Below, piece after piece: positions 35,781 through 45,238 of a DNA stretch of 64,000 nucleotides. Every line of letters begins with the position of its first letter. Within the stretch, counting starts at the first letter, position 1. A program made the position numbers and the translations under genes. The stretch covers positions 45,515,530-45,579,529 of the forward strand of contig NC_135721.1 of the NCBI RefSeq assembly GCF_964656455.1, read 5' to 3'. Under the pieces are notes generated by a model, which searched no databases, was not told where the DNA came from, and saw only the letters and a program-made list of their open reading frames with translations. Source of the stretch: Halichoerus grypus. Lineage: Eukaryota; Chordata; Mammalia; Carnivora; Phocidae.

Positions 35781-35993
35781 GGAGTGCCTGGGTGGCTTAG
35801 TCGGTTAAGTGTCTGCCTTTGGCTAAGGTCTTGATCCAGGGGTCCTGGGATCAAGCCCCGCATTGCTTCATGTACCCTGCTCAGTGGGGAATATGCTTAT
35901 CCCTCTCTCTCTGCCCCTACCCCTACTCCGCCCCCCTGCCCCGCTCATGCACTCTCTCTCTCTCAAATAAATAAATAAAACCTTCAAAAAAAA
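35781..35993 (+). repeat. Can-SINE, full length, with near-perfect 17-bp target-site duplication
   Basis: Head 'ggagtgcctgggtggcttag', body 'ggggtcctgggatcaagccc', C-rich stretch and (AAAT)n. The duplication aagaaatctagaat(a/g)ca at 35,764-35,780 and 35,994-36,010 has one mismatch. Confidence 0.95.
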
Positions 35994-36010
35994 AAGAAAT
36001 CTAGAATGCA

Positions 36011-36740
36011 AAATGTTGCAGTCATGATGAAAAACAATGTGGAGATTCTTCAAAAATTAAAAATAGAACTACCCTATGATCTAGCAGTTCCACCTCTGGG
36101 TATTTATTCTAAAGAACTAGAAGCAGGATCTTGAATAGATAATTGCATGCCCATGGGATTAATTGAAAAAGAAAATCTGGCATATATGCAATGGAGTACT
36201 AATCAGCCAAGAAAAAGAAAGTAAATCCTGCCATTGTGACAACATAGATGAACTTCGAGGGCTTTATTCTAAGTGAAATAACTTAGGGAAAAATAAGAAC
36301 TATATGATCTCACTTATATGTAGAATCTACTAAGGCTGAACTCATAGAAACAGAGAATAGATTGGTGGTTGCCAGGGGCTGAGGGTTGGGGAAAATAGGA
36401 AAATCTTGGTTCAAGGGTACAAACTTTTAAGAGGAATATGTTCTGGGGATATAAGAGATTATAAGAGGAATAACTTCAGGTTATCTAACAGACAACATGG
36501 TGATTTTAGCTCACAGTATTGAACTGTGTACTTAAAGGTTACTAAAAGAGTGGATTTTAAATGTTCTTACCATAACAACAGTAACAAACTAAAATGGTAA
36601 TTATGTGAGTTGAAGGATATGTTAACTAATCTCATTGTGGTAATCATTTTGCAGTACATATGTATATCAGATCCTTACATTGTACACCTTAATCTTTACA
36701 CAATGTTATACTTCAATTATGTCTCAAAAGAGGGGAAAAC
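36011..36740 (+). repeat. L1M-age L1, ORF2 end and 3' UTR
   Basis: 'aaaaatagaactaccctatg', 'gatctagcagttccacctct' and 'gggtatttattctaaagaac' correspond to the ORF2 C-terminal coding end. 'atgatctcacttatatgtag', 'ggtggttgccaggggctgag' and 'acatgtataatagttatac'-like sequence ('acaatgttatacttcaat') follow as 3' UTR. It is broken by many stops and is a dead copy. Confidence 0.85.
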
Positions 36741-36774
36741 TAAAAAAAAAAAATGTGTATATATAAAATGAAAT

Positions 36775-37267
36775 ATTAGCGTAAGATGGAAAATTCTGAC
36801 ATATACTTCACTGTGGATGAAAGTTGAGGATATTATGCTAAGTTACATAAGCCAGTTATAGAAAGTTAAGTATTGCATGATTCTGCTTATTGAAGTATTT
36901 AAAGTAGTCAAACTTACTGAAGCAGAAAGTGGAATGGTGGTTTCCAGGGACTGGTGGAGGGATGGTGGAGTTGCTGTTTGGTGGGTATAGAGCTCCAGAC
37001 ATTCAAGATGAAAACGTTCTAGAGATCCTCTGTATAATTTTGTCCACATAATTAACAATAGTTTATTGTCCACTTAAGAAATTGGTAAGATAGGGCGCCT
37101 GGGTGGCTCAGTCGTTAAGCGGCTGCCTTCGGCTCAGGTCATGATCTCAGAGTCCTGGGGTCGAGTCCCACATCGGGCTCCCTGCTCAGCGGGAAGCCTG
37201 CTTCTCCCTCTCCCACTCCCCCTGCTTGTGTTCCTGCTCTTGCTGTCTCTGTCAAATAAATAAAATT

Positions 37268-37298
<31 letters not shown>

Positions 37299-37375
37299 AA
37301 AAAAAAAAGAAATTGGTAAGATAGATTTCATGTTTCGTGTTAGGTGTTTTTACCACAGTAATAAAAAAATAGCTC
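36775..37375 (+). repeat. second L1M-age L1 3' end, split by a SINE
   Basis: 'aagttgaggatattatgcta', 'agttacataagccagttata' and 'ggaatggtggtttccaggga' are late ORF2 and 3' UTR landmarks. After the SINE at 37,093 it ends with 'ttaggtgtttttaccacagt' and 'aataaaaaaatag'. It follows directly on the L1 at 36,011, so two 3' ends lie head to tail. Confidence 0.8.
37093..37306 (+). repeat. Can-SINE, young arctoid type, with 17-bp target-site duplication
   Basis: Head agggcgcctgggtggctcag, body 'gggtcgagtcccacatcggg', and 'ctccctctcccactccccct', then (AAAT)n and a poly-A of about 27 plus a second A run. The perfect 17-bp duplication aagaaattggtaagata lies at 37,076-37,092 and 37,307-37,323. The long uninterrupted A tail and perfect duplication indicate a recent insertion. 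Confidence 0.97.
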
Positions 37376-37609
37376 TGAGAGGTAAAAGAAGTTACTTATT
37401 AGGTGTTTCAGAAGCTGGTACCAATTCTTATTCACACCTTTGGAAATTTGGGAAGGTGAAGAAAAGACTAGAAAAATGGGAGACCCTTGACACACAAGCT
37501 TGGCTAGTTGCTAACCTTGTTACTGAAAATCCTTCTTAGTAAAATAATTAAGCCTTTAAAAAGCCTTGAAAGTATAAACTCTGGAAAGACTGTTATGATC
37601 TCCAGAAAT

Positions 37610-38080
37610 TATGAATAATATGAGGTTCTGGAATCCTGAGGATGACCTTGCTGTGAGCTGCTTATAGACTTTCACAATATCTTACATCACAAGAAGCTCT
37701 GAGCATGGGCTTCTGGAATGAAACAATATAGAGAGGAATGAGACATTGTGCAAACATTAGCCAAATGAGATTGACATTGATTTCAGATGAAATTCTTGAA
37801 CCAATTATAAAGGAAATTATTAGTGAGTACCTGAAAGAAGGAACACATACCACTCAGTTTCAATATGGGTTCACACAAACTAAGTCATGTCAGACTAATT
37901 CAATTTCTTCTTTTAATAGGGTTAGTAGCTTAATAGATTAGGGGATATTAGAGACACTGTAGACAAGGTCTGGATTTCAGCCAGGCATTTGACAAGTCTT
38001 CTGATGTTTTCCTTGTTGACAAGATAATTGAAATGAGCTGGATTTATGAGCAATTTCTACTTGAAGAAAAGTTATGGTAA
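37610..38080 (+). repeat. CR1/L3-like LINE remnant (reverse-transcriptase region)
   Basis: In one frame (37,738-37,941) the translation contains EILEPIIKEIISEYL and then QYGFTQTKSCQTN. This resembles the CR1/L3-type reverse-transcriptase segment with QxGFRxGRSCxTN. Downstream, 'ggatttcagccaggcatttg' and 'acaagtcttctgatgt' match the codons for the conserved DFSKAFDxVPH block in a shifted frame. Frameshifts and stops show a long-dead copy. Confidence 0.62.
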
Positions 38081-38127
38081 CGTGTAAATAATTTTAAAAT
38101 ATTAAACTAAAAATAATTAATTAAAAC

Positions 38128-38350
38128 TTTTTATGTGCAAGCCATTGCTATGTCCTTTATATGCATGCTCTAACATTCTCAATCCTCATAATCTATGAAA
38201 TATTGTACACATTCTTCAAGTTAGATAACTGAGGCAAAGGAAGATTAATTACTTAGTATAAGGTCATGTGGGTAGTAATTGGCAAAGCCACAATTTTAAC
38301 CCAGTGCATGTAACTTCAAAACCATATCCTTAACCACTATGTGATACACC
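38128..38350 (-). repeat. MIR-type SINE, minus strand
   Basis: 'ttatgtgcaagccattgcta', 'acattctcaatcctcataat', 'gataactgaggcaaaggaag', 'aaggtcatgtgggtagtaat' and 'tggcaaagccacaattttaa' follow reversed MIR over almost its whole length. Confidence 0.82.
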
Positions 38351-38499
38351 ACATGACTTGTTCTTACCTTGATGCAATATGCTTAATTATAACAATGAGA
38401 ATATAAAAGATACATTCATCAGTTTGGGCATAATCTGCATCTGAAGTAATAGGAAATATTCTGGATGATATAATAAGCATTAGAGTTTGTGTCTTTGAG

Positions 38500-39005
38500 T
38501 TAGTTTTCCCTGGCTACTGTAACAAATTCCCACAAGCTTAGTGGCTTAAAACAACATAAATTTATTATCTTATAGTTTAGTAGGCTTGAAGTCCAACACA
38601 GGTCTTACTGGGCAAAGAGGAAGGTGTCAACAAGGCTACATTCCTTCTGTAGGCTGTAGTGGAGAATTTTTCTTGCTTTTTCCAACTTCTGTAGACTACC
38701 TGCGTTCCTTGGCCATGGCCCCATTACAGCTCCAAAACCAGTAATGTTGCATCTCTCAATGCCTTGCATCCACAGTTACATCTTCCCTTGACTCTCTTCT
38801 ATTTCTGTATTCCACATTTGTGATTATTATATTGAGTTCACCCAAATAATCTAGGATATTCTCCCTATTTTAAGGTCAGCTGGTTAAAAACCTGAATTCC
38901 ATCTGCAAATCTAATTTTCTTTGTAACCTGGCATAGTCATAAATTTTGGGGATTAGGCTGTCAGCATCTTTGGGTGGGCCATTATTTTGTCTACTGTACT
39001 CCTTA
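38500..39005 (-). repeat. MLT1-type ERVL-MaLR LTR, minus strand
   Basis: 'ctggctactgtaacaaattc', 'cttagtggcttaaaacaaca', 'gtaggcttgaagtccaacac', 'ttggccatggccccattaca' and 'gggtgggccattattttgtc' are the reverse complement of an MLT1 LTR. It is a solo remnant about 500 bp long. Confidence 0.82.
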
Positions 39006-39165
39006 TAATTAATTCTCCATTTTATAACAAGAACAAAATTTGGTTTTGTCATTTGGTAAGCATTGTTTTTTTTCCTTCCATAACAATATGCATGAGCTTG
39101 CTAGTGCAATTTCTAGTTTAATATGTCCTGCTTAAAAATTTGTATTCCTCTTTATAGTATTCAAA

Positions 39166-39192
39166 CAACTTTCATAAGACCTATGAAAGTTG
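39166..39192. repeat. perfect 10-bp hairpin
   Basis: caactttcat (39,166-39,175) and atgaaagttg (39,183-39,192) are exact inverses with a 7-base loop (aagacct). Confidence 0.85.
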
Positions 39193-39194
39193 AA

Positions 39195-39290
39195 AATTGT
39201 TGAAGCCGGATGATGGATATATAGGATATTTATTATATTAGTCTACTTTTGTATATGTTTAAGTTTTTCAGTAATAAAGATTAAAAATAG
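39195..39290 (+). repeat. old L1 3' tail
   Basis: 'gaagccggatgatggatata', then 'gtctacttttgtatatgttt' and 'cagtaataaagattaaaaa' follow the terminal stretch of L1M 3' ends ('gaagctggatgatgggtaca...ttttgtatatgtttgaaa...aataaaaa'). Confidence 0.6.
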
Positions 39291-39682
39291 ACTCAGAGGT
39301 GTTACTAGACTCTATAATAGTTAGCCATATCATGAGAATAATCTAAAAGCTAGTGCAATATGTAAGAAGATAATAGAATTGTAATATATAGACCAAAAGA
39401 GCAGGTGATCTACAGTGTTATAATGGTTAAACAACAATTGATTTATGATATCCACTTTTGAGTGCTACAATGGAAAGAAATGTAGACAAACTAGTACATA
39501 ATTCTAGGAGAGTGGTTAAAATGATCAATGAATAACAATCTACATAAACTTGGTCGAGGGAGTAATATTTAGCTTGGAAAAAAAGCTGGAGTATTATCAA
39601 GTATTTAAAGAATCGTCATAGGAAAAAAAAAGTAAATTTATTTTCCCTGGATCCTGATAAAACAGATATTTAGGAGATAAAT
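39291..39682. other. non-coding sequence, nothing recognised
   Basis: AT-rich sequence with no recognised repeat or frame. Confidence 0.5.
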
Positions 39683-39694
39683 AGAGTTTTTGGT

Positions 39695-40022
39695 GGTGCA
39701 CCTGGGTGGCTCAGTTGGTTAAGTGTCCAGCTCTTGATTTCAGCTCAGGTCATGATCTCAAAAGTCCTGAGATCAAGCTCCACGTTGGGCTCCTGGCTGG
39801 GTGTGGAGCCTGCTTAAGATTCTCCTCCTCCCTCTTCCTCTGCTCCTCCCCACCATGCTCTATCTTTCTAGGGAAAAAAAAAAAGGAAGGGAGGAGGGAG
39901 AGTGAGAGGGAGGGAGGAAGGAAGGAAGGAAAGGAGGAAGAGAGAGAGAAAGAGAAAGGGAAGGAAAGAGAAAGAACAAGAGAAAGAAAGAAAAGAAAAG
40001 AAAAAAGAAAAAAGAAAAGAAA
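39695..40022 (+). repeat. Can-SINE with expanded purine tail
   Basis: Head 'ggtgcacctgggtggctcag' and a standard body end at about 39,870. In place of a simple A tail comes about 150 bases of pure purine (GGGA/GGAA/GAAA units) up to 40,022. The flanks agagtttttggtg (39,683-39,695) and agagttttttgtg (40,023-40,035) are a one-mismatch duplication, so the purine tract belongs to the insertion. The 114-codon frame over it is a read-through. Confidence 0.92.
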
Positions 40023-40035
40023 AGAGTTTTTTGTG

Positions 40036-40944
40036 TCTATGAGAGTTTAAGTTACCCAAAGATAAAAGAGCCATCATGAAAGACAATGGGTTGAATGACC
40101 CCATGGATTGGATCTAAGCAAAAGTTTCTTTGTTGGATTTCAAATGTTCGTAGTTTCTTCTAATCTAGGCTTAAAATGAGGTGATGGATAAATTTTACCC
40201 TTTTAATTAGCAATAACCTCATCCAAAAACATGTATCACATTCTAATTTTTTCAGTTTTACAGAATCACCATTGCTTATTATAATCACACCAAAATGTTT
40301 AGAGAAGTGAAATCTCATTGCTTTGAGCCAACTTGCAAAGGGCACTTGTGCATCTTACTAAGGGCAGTGGGATGTAATGCTTCAGGTACTGAAATACTAA
40401 GCCCATAAGAGTGATCGTGGGAGGAAAAAAACAATACTTGCCAAGTGATACGGAGCCAGAAAGTGGTGGAGTCCATATGGCATACACTACGTCCTAACCT
40501 GACTTCTACAAACTGGTGAAATAAGATATTGTGGATAGGGTATTTATATCCCCCACACATATCTGGGTCTTTTCTCTCCAGCTATATTGGGATAACTTCC
40601 CCTTCACTCCCTTTAAATACACCCTGAAATTCATATTTTTGGCTTTTTAATTTTCTTGCCAACTCTTCCTATACACCTTTATGTAGTTTTGGGAAAATCT
40701 TTTCTCAAGTGACATTTAGTGCTCTACCACCCTGATTTTTTCCAGCAATCACAGTCTCTTAGCTCTTGCTATGAGATACTTGATGAATGAAAAACATATT
40801 TCAGGGGTGCCCATCAAGCATGCATGTCTATGCATATGGTGAATTTTTAAGCTCTGTCCGGCTGTCGTAGGACAGTATTACATGCAAAGAAGGTATTTTT
40901 GATTTAATAATTGGTGCTTAAACTCCTCATTTGTGCATAAATTT
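40036..40944. other. non-coding sequence, nothing recognised
   Basis: Overlapping reverse frames at 40,160-40,560 have no recognisable domain. No repeat family could be placed. Confidence 0.5.
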
Positions 40945-41200
40945 AATATTTTTATAAATGTTTCACAGGTATAATCTCTTTTGATTGTTACAAGAAGTGC
41001 TGAAAAAGGCCAAGTGTCATAAGGAAACTGAGGAGATCCAACTGACTTTGCCCAAGGTCACATTGCCGGTTAAAAGTCAGAGCTTTAGAGGGGCTACTAC
41101 TATCCCATAGTCTTCCCGCCAGACAGGAGGAGAATCGGGCTTTGAACCTTGGACTTCTAATTATAAGTTCACTGCTCTTTTGCTCTTTTCACTGTGCCAT
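40945..41200 (-). repeat. MIR-type SINE, minus strand
   Basis: 'aagtgtcataaggaaactga', 'ctttgcccaaggtcacattg', 'ccggttaaaagtcagagctt' and 'gggctttgaaccttggactt' follow reversed MIR. Confidence 0.75.
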
Positions 41201-41280
41201 GTGACCTTTCCAAGTAAAATGCCACATCTTTCCAGCATGATAATTAGCTTTCAGTGTGACTTTGAGGCAGTGATTCTTCC

Positions 41281-41342
41281 CAGGGAGAAAGAGAAAGAGA
41301 GAGAGAGAGAGAAAAGGTGGGGGGAGAAGAAGAGAAAAATCC
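41281..41342. repeat. (GA)n purine tract
   Basis: 'agggagaaagagaaagagag' continues as (GA)n, then 'ggtggggggagaagaagaga'. About 60 bases are almost purely purine. Confidence 0.88.
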
Positions 41343-42630
41343 CAAATGAAATGAAACACCCTCCCAGTTAACCCTAGCAAATGAATTTGATTTATTTTCC
41401 TTATGAACCTAATCAGGGTTCGAATTAATCTGAAATGAATAGCTACAGTTTTCTCATCTTGAGTTTTCCATATAGAGCTACTTTTAAAAGTACTCAGTGA
41501 CATTTTAGAGTAAATATGACAAGCAAATGTAAATGTAATTGCACAAGTCATATATGGTGTGAGTCATTTGTAAAGTTCACTAGGAATGAGCTATATAGCA
41601 CAGGATCCATTTGTCACTTAAGAAAATGAGATCATCTGCTTTAACATATGAAAGGAGGAATTTAACAGTGAATTAAACTCAGTCCAAGCCAGAAAATGTC
41701 CAAATTACTACTCCCCAGTGGTTTGGGTTCAAATAATCTAACCACGAGGATATTCTCCATTCACTCTTCTCTTGACACATGCTGGTAGAGAAAAGGAATG
41801 GAACATCTGAAGTATATGTTTTAATATTTTATGTGTTTGAGAGGGTATCTGAATAAAAGACAGATGGATATATCTTCTGTTTAGCTTCACTATTTTATGT
41901 CTCTATCCTATAAATTTTCATAATATACAGGTTCTAATTTTCTGGGAGCTAATATGCAATTAGCCAAACAGTGATTTTCTTTGTAATCTGATTGACCAGA
42001 TCAGAGAGAGAAAGATTAAAACTTACACTGAAGTACAAAAAAGTATTCTTCATTGCTACAGACAGAGGTACTAAAAGCTGAAAATAGCAAAATTTATTTT
42101 CCCAGAAAATAGGCTCTGTGTGCCATTGTTGCTGTCTGTAATTGGTTTTGAATATAACTGTTTCCAAAAAGTAAAAGTAGAGAACAATGAGGTATGTGCC
42201 ACATTATAGAAAACTATTTCAAAATGCACATTTTGGATTATTCCTTCTGCTCTGACATGTGTGCTGTAATTGTAAGTCACTGGGCTTGCCCATTTTGTTT
42301 TAAAGGTGAACTAGCAAGATCACAGAATTCTGAGAAGATAGAAAGCTATGATATCAAGGACAAAGTGAAATAAGGCGACTAACATGCTTACCCACACCCT
42401 GCCCTCTTTCCCTGGACTCTAAGTTTGGCTTCTTCTTCTCCTCATTATTTGTCTTTGGCATTGTTGAGCACCCCATCCCATCCTTATCAGAGAGAGCTCT
42501 CCAATGTCCTCACTGCTAGAAGATATTGGTTGTTTCAATCTCCCACGTTCTTCCTTGATTCTACACTTTTTGCTTCCATATACTCCAGCAGGTAGGGTTG
42601 GAGATAAACATGTCTTTATAAAAAAAAAAA
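41343..42630. other. non-coding sequence, nothing recognised
   Basis: AT-rich sequence with no recognised repeat. The frames at 41,949-42,280 have no recognisable domain. Confidence 0.5.
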
Positions 42631-42635
42631 CAAAA

Positions 42636-42670
42636 ACTATATATATATATATATATATAATGTATATATT
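42636..42670. repeat. (AT)n microsatellite
   Basis: About eleven AT units (42,638-42,659), then 'atgtatatatt', preceded by an A-rich stretch. Confidence 0.9.
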
Positions 42671-42985
42671 TAAATTTTATAGTAGTTCCATGTCTACATA
42701 TACTTCCTCTGACAAGATTCCTTCCTTCCTCCTTCCCTGCCTCTGTTGTTTCTATTTTTCTTTATAGCTTTTAACATATTATATATTTTTATATGTAATG
42801 CTTGCCTGACACTCCAAAATAGTCAATTTGGAAACTTCTAGGCAAGTCAAAAAAATAAAAAAATAAAAACAACCAGCTTATTTTAATGAGTAGAATTATA
42901 ATTTCATGGTAAGTGTAGAGGACAATGTGGAGCTCTTTAAGTAGACTTAACTCTAGGAGCAGTAGCTGAAGATAGATTCATTTTA
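42671..42985. other. non-coding sequence, nothing recognised
   Basis: It contains a CCTT-rich patch (42,718-42,738) and an A-rich patch at about 42,850-42,870. Confidence 0.5.
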
Positions 42986-42990
42986 TTTTG

Positions 42991-43130
42991 TTTTTAAAGA
43001 TTGTATTTATTTATTTGAGAGAGAGAGAGAGAGAGAGAGACAGCACAAGCCAGGGAAGGGGCAGAGGGAGAGGGAGAAGCAGATGCTCCATGAGTAGGGA
43101 GCCTGACATGGGAATCCAGGCACGCTGAGG
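42991..43130 (-). repeat. Can-SINE, minus strand, head missing
   Basis: Reversed tail (tttttaaagattgtatttat), (GA)n tract and body up to 'gggagcctgacatggg', then a poorly matching stretch. The tRNA-like head is absent, so the copy is 5'-truncated or deleted. Confidence 0.85.
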
Positions 43131-43241
43131 ATTGTCATCTTAAGTGTGGGGAAGTCCAGTGAAACTCATCCTAAAAGCTGAATACATGTAAACAGGTTTT
43201 TTCTTTCCCCCAGACAAAACCTTTAAGAAAAATCTCTCATT

Positions 43242-43430
43242 GGGGCACCTGGGTGGCTCAGTCGGTTAAGCATCCGCCTTTGGCTCAGGTCATGATCCCA
43301 GGGTCCTGAGATTGAACCCCACATTGGGCTCCCTCCTCAGTGGGGAGTCTGCTTCTCCCTCTGCCTGCCACTCCCCCTGCTTGTGCTCTCTCTCTCTCTC
43401 TCTCAAATAAATAAACAAAATTTTAAAAAA
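43242..43430 (+). repeat. Can-SINE, full length
   Basis: Head tggggcacctgggtggctca, body 'gatcccagggtcctgagatt', 'gccactccccctgcttgtg', TC-rich sequence, (AAAT)n. The flanks aagaaaaatctctcatt and aagaaaatctcttgtt are an imperfect duplication. Confidence 0.95.
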
Positions 43431-43439
43431 GGAAAAGAA

Positions 43440-43809
43440 AATCTCTTGTTATGATTTGATTTGATTTGGTGTCACATTAACCTTGAGGGTCCATGAACCT
43501 TCTAACGCTTGCAGTTAATAGACAAGACAGGCATTGTCACTCAGGCTGAGTAAAGGTGAACTCAGATGAGGTCCAGTATAGGGAGGAATGCGTTTGTAGA
43601 TGCCTAGAGGCTCATCTCCTCCTATAGATCTTTTGGTAACCACGCAAGAGCTAAAATAGTTTTGAAAGCTCTACTACTATTTATATAGTAGTAAGCCCTT
43701 TGAATTTATTTGTATGCTCCCAATTTTATTTTCTGGGGCATTTTTGCACAATAACATAGCCTACAGAATAATTCTGTCTGATTATCAGTTATATTTTTAA
43801 ATTATATTC
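43440..43809. other. non-coding sequence, nothing recognised
   Basis: A patch of 'gatttgatttgattt' (about 43,454-43,469) is the only low-complexity part. Confidence 0.5.
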
Positions 43810-44150
43810 GAGAACATTTACTGAGCTATTGATTGCATCAGGCTATTTTTGGTTCTATAAAAAAATCAACAACAATTAATTTAGCACCAATTATGGAAGA
43901 GACTGATCAGTGCCTTGGAGACAAAGGAGAATCAAAACATTATAGAATACCACCTTCATCTTACAGGATTTTGTAATCTAGCTTGAAAGTTATAAAGAAA
44001 TCCCTGTAGGAACAAATAACAATGCAACTCAGTGTAGGTGGGTACTAAGTGTGTGGCACAGAGAAGAGCTGTGTAATTTTTAAGTCAGGAGATTATTTAT
44101 AGGCAGCCAAAGTGGCTTATGGATATGTCAGGATGGCTTTAAAAGGTCCC
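43810..44150 (-). repeat. ancient L2-like repeat, antisense
   Basis: 'cagtgccttggagacaaagg', 'caggattttgtaatctagct', 'tgtaggtgggtactaagtgt' and 'gtggcacagagaagagctgt' resemble the ancient antisense L2 region 'gcttggagatacaaag...aggagctcacaatctag'. It is highly diverged. Confidence 0.4.
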
Positions 44151-44180
44151 TAGCAACCATTTTCTTTATTTTCTCCTCTT

Positions 44181-44229
44181 CCCTTCCCTTCCCTTCCCTT
44201 CCCTTCCCTTCCCTTCCCTTCCCTTCCCC
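44181..44229. repeat. (CCCTT)n pentanucleotide repeat
   Basis: Nine uninterrupted CCCTT units (44,181-44,225) end in 'cccctcctcc'. The purity suggests a variable locus. Confidence 0.95.
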
Positions 44230-45167
44230 TCCTCCTTTCTTTTGCTTTTAAGATTTACATTATGATTTTTGGATAGTATATGATTTCCATCACTGTTAGT
44301 AGTCTAGTCTTCTTGCATATTAATGCTCATCTTTGTGTCCTTTAGAGGCCCTCCCAGAGCCTGACACGTGCACCACTACCCTTGCATAGTGAGAGCCACC
44401 AAACCCTTATTATTCTTCACTTGCTTTCAGCCATATACTCTGTCAAGCTATCTGGGTTTTGGAGTTTTAGGAAAGAAGGAGAGACCTAATGATAGTTATT
44501 TTTAGTTAACTTGTCTGTGGCTCCCTTTATATTCATTTGAACAATTAGATACCCAAGCCTATAGTAGATGTTGTGAATGGGTCATAATATTAAAAATCCA
44601 AAAGCTGTTTTAATGATAGTAATATAGCCAAAAAAATCCCTAAGATCATGCATTTAACGTAATAGCAATAATAGGCATGTTTTTTTGTTTTGTTTTGTTT
44701 TTGGTCAAAGCCTTCCAACACATTGTAACTTAGGTTTATTAATGTCACTTGGGAACCACTGATTAAGTACCTAAATTTTAGCCTTTGAATACACTAGAGA
44801 AAAAAAAAAGCCATGGAGATATAAAGTATTCCCCAACACCAAACTGGAAGCATTTTTGTTGATTCTTAAAAAAAAAAAAAAAATTCCAACCATAAAAAAA
44901 TATGGTTAGGTGAACAAATTTATCATCCATTAAACACCATGACCTTTATTGCACTTGTGGTTTCACCGTGCTCCTCTGCAGTTTGAGGTATTTTTCCATA
45001 GGTGCAGATACAGAAGAAAGCCAAAGCCACATTTAAAATCACTGAATGAACACTAAAACCCTTGGGTTCCATCTCATCTAGATGCTCATTAACCTTTTTG
45101 TGATCTCTTAATTTACAGTGTGGGTAACAGAAAAATCTCCTGCTTTATTGCCAAAAAACTTAACATC
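44230..45167. other. non-coding sequence, nothing recognised
   Basis: A (TTTTG)n patch lies at 44,681-44,702. 'aattccaaccataaaaaaat' with 'atggttagg' forms a weak hairpin at about 44,881-44,910. No repeat family recognised. Confidence 0.5.
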
Positions 45168-45189
45168 GTGTGTGTCTGTGTGTGTGTGC

Positions 45190-45220
<31 letters not shown>

Positions 45221-45238
45221 GATATGTGTGTGTGTATT
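45168..45238. repeat. (TG)n dinucleotide microsatellite, interrupted
   Basis: About 70 bases of TG with single-base interruptions (tctg, tgcg, gagt). The longest clean run is about 12 units at 45,195-45,220. Confidence 0.95.

Noticed and set aside
39706..40050. 114-codon frame with a highly charged K/R/E tail
   Set aside because: The first part is translated Can-SINE head and body and the tail is the purine microsatellite. It is read-through of a repeat.
41189..41551. 120-codon reverse frame
   Set aside because: Part of it is the complement of a (GA)n tract (SLSLFLFLP-type peptide). The rest has no recognisable domain.
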